Source of the DNA: Monocercomonoides exilis
Taxonomy: Eukaryota; Preaxostyla; Oxymonadida; Polymastigidae
NCBI GenBank assembly: GCA_001643675.2
Contig: LSRY02000016.1
Coordinates: 868,001-932,000, forward strand
DNA: 64,000 nucleotides
Reading direction: 5' to 3'
The notes under the pieces are model-generated. The model did no database searches, was not told the origin of the DNA, and saw nothing but the letters and a program-made list of their open reading frames with translations. The position numbers were made by a program, and so were the translations under genes. Shown here one piece after another: positions 49,600 through 61,512 of the stretch (positions within the stretch are counted from its first letter, which is position 1; each line of letters starts with the position of its first letter).

Positions 49600-52500
49600 A
49601 TGACTTCTCACAAGCCTTCATATAATGAAATTCTGAGTACACCTTATAATGTACTACCAGAGAAATTGGAAGAGCTGAATTCAAGGACAAATTTCCTTAC
49701 GCAGCAACTTCGACAAATAACTTTGTCAAATTGCGATTTATTTATGAGAATGGATTCAACTATTTCGGATGTTCAACAGCAAGTTTCTTCAATAAAATTT
49801 TCTTCCGAAAAATTTACAGGAATATTAAATAATCTGAAAAGTCTGAAGAAGACTTCGGAAGATATATCAAAAAAAGATAGTAATTTATCTACAAATGAAA
49901 TCTTAAATATGCTCAATCACTCTCACGAAACTTCTTTGATTTTATCGATTCCAAGTAAATTGAAAAGCTATATCAAACAAGAACAATGGGATAACGCTCT
50001 TTCTCTTATTGCAGTTCTTCCAGATTTACAGAAGAAATTAGCAGCACAACAATGTCTCCAACCCCTCATCAAACAGTGCAATGAAATTGCCGAAGATTTT
50101 AATTCGATATTGTTGAGTAAACTGTCTTTTCCAATGAAAGAGAATTCAAGTAAAGGAGAAGCTTTATCACGATCTTCTCTTTCACAGACATTAAAGATCA
50201 TCACTGTTTTAAGGAAGTTAAAAAGAAGTTCTGAAGAGATAATTTCCTCTGCATATTTAAGTGGGCAGACAACTTTTATTGCGAATTCAATCGCTCAATT
50301 ACTGAGAATTGGCCCTCCTCAAGTTACCTCTCAAAAATCAAGCACATCACTATCATCATCTCCTTCAACTTCAAATGTACAATTCAATGGAACAATTTCT
50401 TCTTTTCAGTCAATTATACCTTCACTTTGCAATGCGGTGAATAGCATAGTTGAGCAGACTTTGGAGCAGCATTCAATTCTGTTTGCAGAAAGAGCAAGAA
50501 ACGAGAAAAAACAAGCAATAAATCATTTTCGTGAGTCTTATGAATTAAACAGAGAAAACGAAAGCAAAAGCAATTACACTTCAGCAATTGGTGTTAAAAG
50601 CTCTCTTTTTTATCCAGATCACTTCAATTTTGGCGTTCCATTGAAAAACAACAAAACCAGTCAAACCTCGTCTTCTAAAGCCCAATCGAATAAATCAGCC
50701 ACATTAAATTCAGCTGCTTCTCTGCTGGAACAAACAGAGCAATCGCTATTGTCCGAATTGCAGTCACAAAGCAACCCAGAATGCATATTAGAACTTCTTC
50801 CTCAGCCAAAAAAATTACAAAATCCAGAAACATCACAATTTTCTTCAGAAAATATAACTTCTCCTTCGTTTTCAGTCATTTCTCGTTCACAGGCTGTTGA
50901 ATCGCCATCGCAGCAGGCCAAAAAATGGGCGGTGGCACAAAAAGAACAGCTGATTCTTTTGCTGATTCACATTCTTCATCCACTTCTGCTATTTGCATCT
51001 TCTCAAAAGAATAAGAGTCATCCACAATCGGCTTCATCATCATCATCATCTTCTTCTTCTTCTCCTACATCCGCTTCTTCTTCTTCCTCTTCCCCATCCT
51101 CTTCTTTTTCCCCTCCTTCTTCTGCCTCAACTTCTGCTTCCTCCTCCTCTTCTTCCTCTTCCTTTTCCTCTTCCACTTCTTCTGATGAAGTGCAACTTTC
51201 TTCTTTAACATCCAAGCAAGTTATCACAGACATGTTCAGCAGATATGGAAATGCAATCTTCAACTACATAAACGACGACTCTAATCACCTCACTTCTTCT
51301 TCTCCTCAAACATCTTCTTCCCCTTCCTCTTCTTCTTTCTCTTCTTTCTCTCTTTCATCATCATTGTCATCATCATCATCATCATCATCATCATTATCTT
51401 CTTCTTCTTCTTCTTCTTCTTCTTCTTCTTCTTCTTCTTCTTCTTCTTCTTCTTCTTCTTCTTTTCCCTCTTCTTCTTCCACTTCCACTTCTCATTCATC
51501 TCCTTATGACCGCATCATCATCCCTCTCTCAATGCTGTGTGCTTCTTCTTCTCCTCTTTCTCATCCATTTTCCTGGTTTTCCTCGCTTCTTGCTTCTCCT
51601 CCTCATCGCAGCCCACTTCGCTTTCATCTTCCTTCTTCTCTTTCTTCTTCATCTTCTACTTCTATTTCTTCTTCCACGTCATTTAGCTCTTCTTCTATTG
51701 GAATAAGTTCATCATCATCCTCTTCTTCATCATCGTCTTCCTTTTCTTCTTCTTCAATCAATCTTTCATTGCTATCTTCTATTGATCCTTCTGCTTCTTC
51801 CCTTGTAATTCTTGTTACTCGCCCTTCCTTAACATCATCATCTTCTTCTTCTTCCTCCTCCTCCTCTTCTTCTTCTTCCAATTCGATTTCTCTTCTTTCC
51901 ACTCTTTTCTCGCCAAGCGCCTTGTTTTCAATGTGTTCCTCTTCTTTGCCTTCTCATCTCTCATTCTCTTTGCTAACTTCACTTGTGAAGGGAATAAATT
52001 CTGTACATTTCCGTTCATTTCCATTAACGTCAAATTCTTCTCCTTCTTCTTCTTCTTCTTCCCTCTCCTCTTTCTCTGCCAGCTCCTTCTCTTCTTCTCC
52101 TTTTCTTCCCTTCTGCAAAATTTCTCTTATCCAACTTTTCGACGTGTTTCTTTCGTCTGCGCTGATCCGCCTCAACCGCTCGCTTCTTTCGTTTGATTGG
52201 GGCTCTCCTTTGCTCAAAACATCATCTTCTTCTTCTTCTTCCATTTCTTCTTCCTCCTCCTCCTCCTCTTCTTCTTCTTCTTTTGATTCAACACAACAAA
52301 ATGATAACTTTGATGAAGCAGATTACAATCACAATAGCAATAACAGCAATAACAGCAATAACAATAGCACAGAAGAGTCAGATGTTCGCTCTTCTCTTTT
52401 TTCTCTTCCTCCTCTTCTTCTGCTCTCGCAAATATTCTGTCTGTTTTTTGACGATCTTACTCATTTCTTCAATAAGCTCTTTTCATCATCATCTTCCTCT

Positions 52501-53555
52501 TCCTCTTCTTCCTCTTCCTCTTCTTCCTATTCCTTTTCTTCTTCTTCTCCTTCTTCTTCTTCTTCCTCTTCTCCTTCCTTGTCTCTCTTCACCTCCTTTC
52601 TGAAGCTCTTCTCGTGTTTCCTTTCCTCTGCCTCTGCCATCATCCTCCATTCTGCTGCCTCTTTCTTCGCTGTGAATGTCATTGGACTCATTTCTGCCCC
52701 AGACTCTGAAGAAAACAGCAGCCAAGCAGAAAAATGTGACCACAGCAAGTTCATCCCGATTATCCCTCCACACCCAGCGATTCCACAGGTGGTGGGCGAA
52801 TGGCACGGTTTGTGGGATTGAAGAAATGTGTTTTTATATTTTGTCTTGTTTTATTTTATTTTGTTTGTTTGTTTATTCGTTTCTTCCTTGAAATTGTTTC
52901 TCATTTGTTAATTTTATTTAATCATTTAAAAATTAATGATTTTCTATTTTGATAATTTAAATTTAAAACGCAATTTTTCATTTATTGAATCTTTTATCTT
53001 TTATTTTTATTGTTAATTTATTTGTTTCTAAAAACAGATATTGCAGTCAGGTTTATCTCCAGAGCACCTCCTTCTCCTCTTCTTTCTATTTCTCCGATTC
53101 TCCGTAACTTCCACTCCGCTCCAGAAACTCCACAAAACGAAGGAATAGAGCAGCCAAGCGAGTCAGTCAGTGCTTCTCCTTTGTTTTCAGCTTATCTTCC
53201 AGCGTTTTCTGCTTTTATCACCGCTTTTATCTCTAATCTTTGCCCTTCTCTTCTTTCAATGCTTGAAAGAGCATTTGCTCCAGTGTCTTCTCAGGCTGCT
53301 GCGCTGCTCAATCAAAAAATGAGGAATGAAAAATCAGAAGAAAAAGGAAATTCTTCACTTGATCTTTTATCTTCATTATGGCCTCAATCAATCATTTCTT
53401 CTCAATTAGATTCGATTTTTGCTCCTTTCCTGAAGGCAACAACTCAGGAAACAGAAGAAAACAGCCCATTTTTCACTGACGACTGGGATGAACTTGCACG
53501 CGAGTTGGATGAGACAGATTATGCTCCATTATCAGAACCATCTCTGACACTTTGA
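49600..53555 (+). CDS. COG8: COG8/Dor1-like Golgi tethering subunit (1241 aa)
   Basis: Exons 49600-52807 and 53038-53555 (230-nt intron) close in frame. The ATG at 49600 is chosen because the longer frame begins at a TTG. Residues 1-240 align in style with COG8: SYNEILSTPYNVLPEKLEEL, LTQQLRQITLSNCDLFMRM, FTGILNNLKSLKKTSEDIS, NEILNMLNHSHETSLILSIP, and QTLKIITVLRKLKRSSEE. These are the coiled-coil and early helical-bundle parts of a CATCHR tether. The middle (about 470-1040) is dominated by poly-Ser tracts with islands of helix (ISLIQLFDVFLSSALIRLNRSL). The short second exon gives helical C-terminal sequence and an acidic end. COG8 links the two lobes of the COG complex in intra-Golgi retrograde transport. 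The family length is about 600 aa, so roughly half is insertion. Confidence 0.8.
51398..51462. repeat. (TCT)n tract coding for poly-Ser in COG8
   Basis: More than 20 consecutive TCT triplets, preceded by TCA triplets, with no interruption of frame. Confidence 0.95.
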
Positions 53556-54510
53556 TCAAATTTATTTTGAGAAATCAAAAGATTGATCAGATTATTTGAT
53601 CAATTAAATTTTGGATTTTTATGATCAAAATTAATTGTTTCTTTGAGTTTATTCTTTAACATGATGTTATGAGTGAACTTATTTAGAAATATTTTTTGGA
53701 ATTTATATGTTTTAGTTGGTTTTTGTTGGAGATCTTTGTTTATTGTTTCATTCTGAATGAAAATTTACATGCAACATATTATGAAACTCTTTTTCATTGA
53801 AATTAAAATTAAAAGAGAAGTGAATTTATTTGGCAAAGGAACATTAATATAAAGTTAAGGTATGAAGAGAAGAGTGACTTGTTTGATTTGCATTTTGCGA
53901 ACATTTTGAACTTCAATGAAGAAATATATATCAGCGATGGGCGGACTGATTGTACGTGCATGAAAATGTATCGTGCAAAAGGAGACCGTACAAACTCCTT
54001 GTGCTTTTAGCGCAGTGAAGATGTTAGCTGAACTGAGAACTTTCTTTAAATTTCTAGATATTTATTTATAATAATTTTATTTTTTTCTTTTTGCAAATCA
54101 TTAATTCTTTTCCTCTTATATTTCTTTCCATTAGATATTTTTCTGCTGTATTTTTCTTCGTGTTTTTCATTTCATTTTTTAATGGACAAACAAGAGATAA
54201 ACAAAATTTGTGGTATTTTTTTTTTAATGAAGAAAGATTTAAGCTTCAAATGCTATTTATTCTGAATGTTCACCGTTAACAACCAAAGGATTGGTGTTAT
54301 TGAAGAATCTTCATTTTATAAAGAAAACGAAGAGAATTTAATAAATACAGTATTGCTCACTTTTTTCATGAGAAACATTTCAATTTACACTCTTCAACTG
54401 TCAAGTTCGAAGCAATGTGAAGCAAGGATGAACGCCAATCAAATTATTTCTTAAAAAAATAAGAATTTCAAATTGTTTTGTTTTGAAAAATACTTTTGCA
54501 TAAAAACCAA

Positions 54511-54576
<66 letters not shown>

Positions 54577-54611
54577 TGATTTTCATTCACCGTTCCAAAA
54601 AATGCAAGTTT
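53556..54611. other. Convergent intergenic region, COG8 / SHQ1
   Basis: About 1 kb, AT-rich, with the 3' ends of both genes and a long poly(A) near SHQ1. Two short ORFs (54091-54279, 54266-54454) show no family character. Confidence 0.5.
54517..54574. repeat. Poly(A) run, 58 nt
   Basis: Unbroken A tract 37 bp from the SHQ1 stop codon, on the strand opposite to SHQ1. Confidence 0.95.
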
Positions 54612-56878
54612 CTAAGCAAGATGTTTTCTAAGAATCTCCGACAACCTCCATCCAGGCGCAATCTCATCTGCATCTCTATTCCACTGAATGTCAACAGATT
54701 CTTCAAACTCCTTTGAAGTGCACCAATCTTCCAGCTCCTTCTCGCTTATCTGCTGGACAAACAAGCAATAATCGTTCAAGTACAGTTTTGACAGAAGATA
54801 CTTTGCGCTGTCCCGGTCCAGCACATACTTCATTCTCAGCAGGCACAAAAGCAGATCCCTCCGAACAGAGCCGCCAAACAGACACGACGCAAAAAGCGAC
54901 GGTTGTGAAGATTTTGCTTCGCTTTCTGAGTTTTCTGAAGACGAGCTTTGTGATGCTTCTGATGAAGGTGCTGCTGCTGTTGGGCGTTTGTGGGGGCAGA
55001 ACAAAGTGATTGTGTCATTGAGAACCATCGATGCGAACAGCGGGCCACGGAAAAGAGGAAACACGAGGCAGCGCCGGAGACAGGAGAGAACAGCTGAGCG
55101 AAGGGAGGTGTAGCTCTTGGGAGGAGGGATGTGTGAATGATGAATGAGGGAAAGGTTGTGAGGGAAAAAAAAGAGAAATAATGAAAGAAATTGACAGGGT
55201 GAAAAAAAAATATTTTTGAAAAATTGTTTGAAAAAAAAGAAGAAAAGTATAAATTGTTTAAATTTATAATTTAAAATCCAAAATTTTCAAAAAATAAGAA
55301 GAAAGAATGAAAGAAATAGAAAAAAAAGAAAGAAAATTTCAATTAAAGATTTCATACGATCAAATTCGACAGTGTTGGCGACAGAGTGGTGTAAGTCCAC
55401 ATGCTCTCTGGATTCCCTTCTCCCTCTGACAGGCGCATGTCATAGCAGAAAGCAAACATCAGATCGAAAAGCGAATAAAGCACAGAACGCGGATGGAAAG
55501 CAGGAACAACCACGCGCCGTGGGAGAGAAAGGAGCAGGTCACTGAAAGGCGAAGAGGCTGAAAATGATGGCGTGGCTGAGGGAGTGCTGGTGATTGAAAT
55601 GGGGGATTCAAAACGTGTGGATGATGAAGAAGAGGATGTCGAAGTGGAAGAAGAGGGTGAGGTTGAAGAAGATGATGATGATGGAGAGGCAGAAGAAGAC
55701 TGCGAAACAGACGAAAAGCTCAGCTCAGAGGGGTTCGCAGCAGATGAGAGCGGGGACGGAGAAGACACAGACAGCTTCTCCTTTGAAGGGTCTGACTCAT
55801 ACGGCAGGCAATGGAACTGGAGCGAATGCAGCCCATTCTTCTCTCTGCAGCAGTTCCACGGCTGCACAAACTGCAGCGCCGAGTCCAGCAAGTAGTTTTC
55901 GTCTCCTTCTTCATATTCGTCGAGCTCGAGTTCACTTTCTGAATCATCGTCTTCAGAACTTGCATTTTTCTCTTCTTCGTTTGTGCAAGTGATCACTTTA
56001 TTCTTCCCAAGAATTTTTGATTTTTCAAATTGATTTGCTCTCATCCATTTTTGCTCATCGATCCAGTCATAAAGCATTTGATCTCTGTTAAATTTATCTT
56101 CTTCTCTGATTCGCATTGCATCAATTCGCTTCTCAAGTTCAATGTCATCAGGATTATCGAACTCAATAATCTCCAAACTTGAATGTCCAAATGTGCTAAA
56201 TACAGAATAATATTTGTTATCAAATCCATATCTCAATGATTGTTTTACATCCTTTTCTTCTTCTTCCTTAAAGAAACAACAATAATAGCAATTATAACAA
56301 AACACAAAACTTTAACAAAGTATTGTTGATTTCAAATACCTCTGGAAGATTCTGTTCAAATTCGCATTCGATTTCCGTTGATGAAAGCTCTTCAATAATT
56401 GGTTTTTTTCCTTCAGTCATATCAGTTGGAGCAGCTGATTCTTCCAAATTCATTTCTTTATTCTTTCTTTCATCTTTCTTTGCCAAAAGCTTCGATATCA
56501 TATCGAGATCTGGAAAATATTCTTTTTGATTCTAAATAACAAAAGAAAGTTTTGTTTGAAAAACATTAAAAAACAAAAAACTTGTAAACTTTCTTTGGAA
56601 TTGAAATTTTAACTTCATTTGTATTCCAATCATAAGAACCTTTCTCGCGACCATCTTCTATCAAGTCTCCTGGAAGATACAACCTAATTTCATCATCGAT
56701 ACAACACTATAAATGATATTGCAAACCGTAAAAAATAAGGCTTACTATAAAAGACAAATTCATTATCAATTGCGTAAAATTCCATTTCATCAGCTTTGGC
56801 ATATGGAACTCTAATTGTAAAATTAACGAATGCGTCGTTCTGAGAACATTGAAACAAAGGTGTAATATGACCGGACAT
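54612..56878 (-). CDS. SHQ1: SHQ1, H/ACA snoRNP assembly chaperone (616 aa)
   Basis: Exons 56727-56878, 56590-56683, 56340-56531, 55358-56266 and 54612-55115 (introns 43, 58, 73, 242 nt) close in frame at 617 codons. Residues 1-90 form the CS-type domain: MSGHITPLFQCSQNDAFVNF, TIRVPYAKADEMEFY, YSKPYFLRLYLPGDLIEDG. The SHQ1-specific helical domain follows: LRYGFDNKYYSVF, VLYSLFDLMFAFCYDMRLSEG, ESMWTYTTLSPTLSNLI, CLRRCLVFPLF, YLLSKLYLNDYCLFVQ. SHQ1 holds dyskerin/Cbf5 before RNA loading, so it acts in nucleolar H/ACA RNP assembly. Two low-complexity inserts (a Ser-rich one in the fourth exon and one in the last) lengthen it slightly. It shares a 215-bp promoter region with the FYR-domain gene. 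Confidence 0.9.
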
Positions 56879-57093
56879 GAAAACAAAAAAATTTTAATTA
56901 TTAAAAATTTTTGAATAATAATGTAAAGGGATTAAGAGAATAACTATTTTAAATAATATATTGTGCCATCCTATCTATTGGATGCACTTAGTTTATTAAC
57001 AATGATTTTTCTCATATCAATGAACAAAAACTTATATTAAGGTTTATTTAAGCATTTCCCATTATAAATAGTTATTCTTTTATCAAAAGATCA
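56879..57093. promoter_or_regulatory. Shared head-to-head promoter region, SHQ1 / FYR gene
   Basis: 215 bp between divergent starts. It carries a perfect 13-bp sequence in inverted orientation at both sides: AGAATAACTATTT at 56938-56950 and AAATAGTTATTCT at 57066-57078. Each faces one of the two genes, so the pair may be matching promoter or factor sites. Confidence 0.5.
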
Positions 57094-58937
57094 ATGAGTG
57101 AAGATAAGGTGTGTAGATAACTTTTTTTACAAAAAGTCAAAAGAAGATGTGAGAGATTTATCTCGTTCATTGTTGTTTTTCTGTATTTTTGTGATCCTTT
57201 TTATGATCATTAATGATCCTTTGATGGATCGTTTCTTGATCACAAATATTTTTTTTAACGATAACCATTCACCTTTCACAATTATTTTATGCGTATTATG
57301 AAATATTCCAATATCAATAATAGGTAGAAACACAGACCCTTCACCCTGAAGGTCAGACTGCTGAAGAAGTGAATGATATCTCAATTCAACAACAACAACA
57401 ACTTCAAGCACAGGCTGATCAAATTCAAACTCAAGCTCCTTCCCTCGCGGCATCAATGGCTTATTTAACATATGCGGGAGGTGAAACTGGCGCGCAGGTT
57501 CTTGCTGGACAGCCAGGACAGCAGATGTCCATGCAGCAAATGATACAGCCAGGAATGCAATATCAAACCGTATCGACTCCAAACCAAATGTGGCAAATGC
57601 AAATGATACCGCAAACAATGGATCAAAGCCGAATGGCTCAAACAATGACTGCTCCTCAGCCTGAGCCGTCTTCTCAAGCTGCACCTATTCAATCATCCAT
57701 GATGGAAGGTTTTGGAATACCCGCATCAAGAATTGAGCCTGCTACGCAAACTTATGCATTTTCAGCCATGCAACGTCCTTATGGCTTTCAAACTTCATTT
57801 ATGAGGGGAAGCGGAATGGGACCTGGATCTGGAGGAAGTGACGAAAATGATGATCTCGATGCAATATTAGCATCCACCGTCAATCAGCGCGTTGAAAGAT
57901 ATGATGATGGGGATAATACTTGGGAAGGAGAAGATGCAACAGATCTTCCTCCGGGAAAGCATGGTGCAGTAATTGTGACTGCTGGAGGGAGAAGATATAA
58001 CATCCTTCTTGTGGTGCATGATTCGCGTGTTGGAAGCTGCTACTTACTCAACAGAGGAGAAACAGATCCTCATGCTTCGTCTAAAGTCAATCAAATTGTA
58101 GTTCCAAATAAATATCGTGCTGCAGTCACATATATCCATAAGCTTTTCATATCAGAGTTTTGCAATCGAACTTTTGCTGTTCAAGCCTGTGAGCCTGATG
58201 CGCCTATATTCCAGGGCTCCACATCTACTGCTGCTTGGACTTCAGCGCTGAAGTATTATTGTCCACAACGTCAGCAGCCACGACTTTCCGGACCACTTTT
58301 CTTTGGGTTTGCGCTGAAGCCGATTCAGGATGCATGCCCAGGTTTGCGCTATACTGCAAGAAAGAAGGGCAATCGAGGAGACCGTGGGATTCGCCATACC
58401 GCACAGATGATGCCGTTTGATGCGACGATGCCAGGATGGTTTGTTGGAGCAGTTCCTGGCTTTGGACCGATGGCAGGAGGTGGGATGCAAGCAATGTCTA
58501 CAATGCCGATGATGGCTGGACAGGACTACCAGCAGATGATACAGTCAATGGATCCGCAGCAGCAGCAGCAGTTCACATTTCAGCAGATGCAAATGAACAT
58601 GCTACAGCAACAGCAGACCCAGCAACAACAACAGCAGCAACAGCAAGAAGGAGAAGCTCATAGTGAAAGCACAAACGCAGGTGAAGCGGCAAGTGCAGAC
58701 GTTTCTGTAAACCCTGTAGCAACGCAAGAACAACCATCTGGACAACAGCAAAATATGTTGGAAGGACAAAATCCTGCAAATAACGGGACATCTCAGAGCA
58801 ATAATGAGACTGGCGAAGAAGATAAATCGAATGAACAGCTCCAAAAAGAATTGTCAACCGTTCAAAAGAGGATACCTTCAAAAGACGAAGGAGAGGAGGA
58901 TGAAATTTCAGATGAATCAAAGAGACGCAGAGTCTAA
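57094..58937 (+). CDS. FYR (FYRN-FYRC) domain nuclear protein, Gln-rich (542 aa)
   Basis: A 15-nt first exon (57094-57108, MSEDK) joins 57324-58937 through a 215-nt intron (GTGTGT...ATAG); 1629 nt close in frame. The N-terminal about 180 residues are Gln/Met-rich (SIQQQQQLQAQA, MSMQQMIQ). Residues about 200-350 resemble a FYR domain as in TBRG1: VVPNKYRAAVTYIHKLF, CNRTFAVQACEPDAPIFQGS, STAAWTSALKYY, then LSGPLFFGFALKPI, the FYRC hallmark. The C-terminus is Gln-rich again and ends in an acidic-basic stretch (ISDESKRRRV) with a possible nuclear import signal. FYR domains are found in chromatin and cell-cycle regulators such as TBRG1 and MLL-family proteins, where they mediate protein contacts. 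No methyltransferase, PHD or Jumonji domain is attached. Confidence 0.7.
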
Positions 58938-61512
58938 AGCATTTTGAAAGCTATTTGTTTTATTCACTTTGTATTTCTTTTCTTTTCTTTGCTTTTTTTC
59001 TTTGATAGATTCATTTCACTTTAAAAGGAGAAAAAGGAAATTTATTTTGTAATGAAAAATATAATGAATAGTTCATTGAATTATTAAAGCAATATTCGAA
59101 AAGAATCATTTGTTTAAAAACAAAAAGAATTATTTAAAAATAAATTTAATCAAATTATTTGAAATCAAAAAAAATTATTTCCCATGAATACGATTATATT
59201 TTCCGTGAATTTCGTAACTCTCAAACATATTTGTGTGAAATGGTAAATAGTCAGAAAACAGAAATAAAATTTCAGAAAAATAATTATTGATTGCTGCGTT
59301 TTGTTTGAAATGAGATTCATCAACTTAAATATGCTTTTCATTCGAAACAGTTTTTCAAATTTATTTCGATGTTTTCGTCAATCCCAAATTTGCTTTTTAA
59401 TGAGTTTGTTTCTTTGTGTTGGATCATTGAACAGAAAAGTGGAATTATGTCAAATATTTTTTCTTTTTTAATAGAAGTTGCAATTGTGATATTTTTAATT
59501 CCATAGGAATTTAGAATTTTTTTTCATGAGTTCTTATTACAGATCTTTCACATTTGTCAGGAATGCAAATCATAAAATATTGGAAAAACTTTATCTGCCA
59601 AATTTATTTAAGTGTGATGTTTAACAGTTCGATTGAAAGAATCCCTTATAAAATAAAATTAAATTTTATAGAATATAAGGCGTTTTCTTCTGTTCAAAAA
59701 AAATTACAACAATAATGCATATAAATGTTTGTAAAGTGTTCACAGTTATTCAATGAATTTTTTTATAATAATTGCATATCTTTCATTAAAATTCAGTCAA
59801 ATAATCGGATTATTCTTTTTGAAAAGTCGCAAATGTTCAATTTTCAAAGAAACCAAAAAAATCATATTTTGCTCAGATTTCTGTTTCCACTCACAAATCT
59901 CCTCAAGAATGTATGAAATAGCATTATCAAGAAATAGATTCCATATTATTGAAGTTTGGTACATGTCAACAAAATATTGAGAAAAATATGAAATTTTTGA
60001 TTTATATGCAAATAAAACATTTGAAACTTTTCAATAAGAATTACCCTATTTGATTATCCTTTAAATGAAAAATAAAATTTCTTCATATTTGTGAAAGATG
60101 AACATGATTTGGATGAATGCGCTCAAACGATTTGAACACTGTTGAAAAGTGAAAAAAATTTAAAAAAATAACTCAATAAATTATATCAGAAATAGAAGGT
60201 GCAAAAAATTACAGACATCGCACAAAATCCCTGACAAGATCGTTTTCTCAATAACCACTCAAAGAGAAAATCTGTTAATATTCCTCTAACTATTTCGTAA
60301 CAAAACTAACTCATTTGGCATACCGGACATTCATTCACGTGAAGAGTGATTATTTAAAAAAATTAATTTTGAAATTTCGGAGAAACTCAAATTCAAAAAT
60401 CTCCGAGATTTCTATAATAATTCTTCACAATATTCAGTCAACTCAAAAACGAAACACTCGCACGACAAATGAATAAGTTGAGATAACGTTTGTTAAAATG
60501 AAAATAAAAAGAAAAATTTCTTTTGCAGTCATTAAGAAAATCATCTTGTCCAGAATTTTATTCACGTTCAACATCACAAGAAACGAGTATTTATCATAAA
60601 AAATATTTCATGAATTTCAATCGAATATTTCGTTAGAGAAGAAACAAATTTCATTATTAAATAATCACTTGACATTCAAAAAATATGAACATGAAAAATA
60701 TTTGTAAAATAAAAGTGAAAAATTTGTTAATGGTGGTTATTTTTATAATAATAATAACTTCTCAATTTCACGTTTTTCAAATGCTTGAACAATTTTTATC
60801 GAAAAATTTCAATTTAAGACTTCTAACAACTCACTTGAAAATTTCCTGTATTTTTGAAAATTGAAAGAAAAAAGGTTATTTTCATTGAAATAACACTTTA
60901 TATAAATTTTTTTGATTGTTAATTTTTGATTTATCAAATCATATGATGAATGAAAATTGAAAAAAATGTTTGAGAACAGAAAAATGTCATTATCAACGAA
61001 TGAAATAATTAGCAACGTGATTATATCTGGTTCAGGCTGAATTTTATTTTTGAATGAGAAATTAAGTGATATCTTTTTTTATTTTTTTCAGCATATAATC
61101 ACAGAGTGTTGTGAAGAACATAAATAGAATAAATTTACTGATCATTGGAAATCAAATAAAAAACAGATAAAAAAGTTATTTTTGCAGAAAGATTCAAAGA
61201 AAAGTTGCAATAATATCAATTGGGATTTTCATTCTTGTTTTGAGAGTTTGTGATTTATGCGAACTCAAAAATTCTATAAATAACAGTTATCTTTTCATCA
61301 CTTGCAAAATCACAAAATTCGAAAGAACAAAAAAATAATACTAAATGTAATTTAACAAAAACAAAAACAAAATGAAAAATTTTCCATTTGGTAATGATTG
61401 CTTGTTTGCAGATTTATTTTTGTTCCAGATGAATGGAGATGAATGATAAAACTGATGAACTCAACAACTTTGACCAATCACAGAAGATATGTATTGTCTT
61501 CTCAACAGTTTT
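58938..61512. other. Long intergenic region
   Basis: About 2.6 kb, very AT-rich, between the FYR gene stop and the pseudokinase stop (convergent ends). No ORF over 80 codons has family character and no repeat or RNA gene is evident. Confidence 0.5.
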
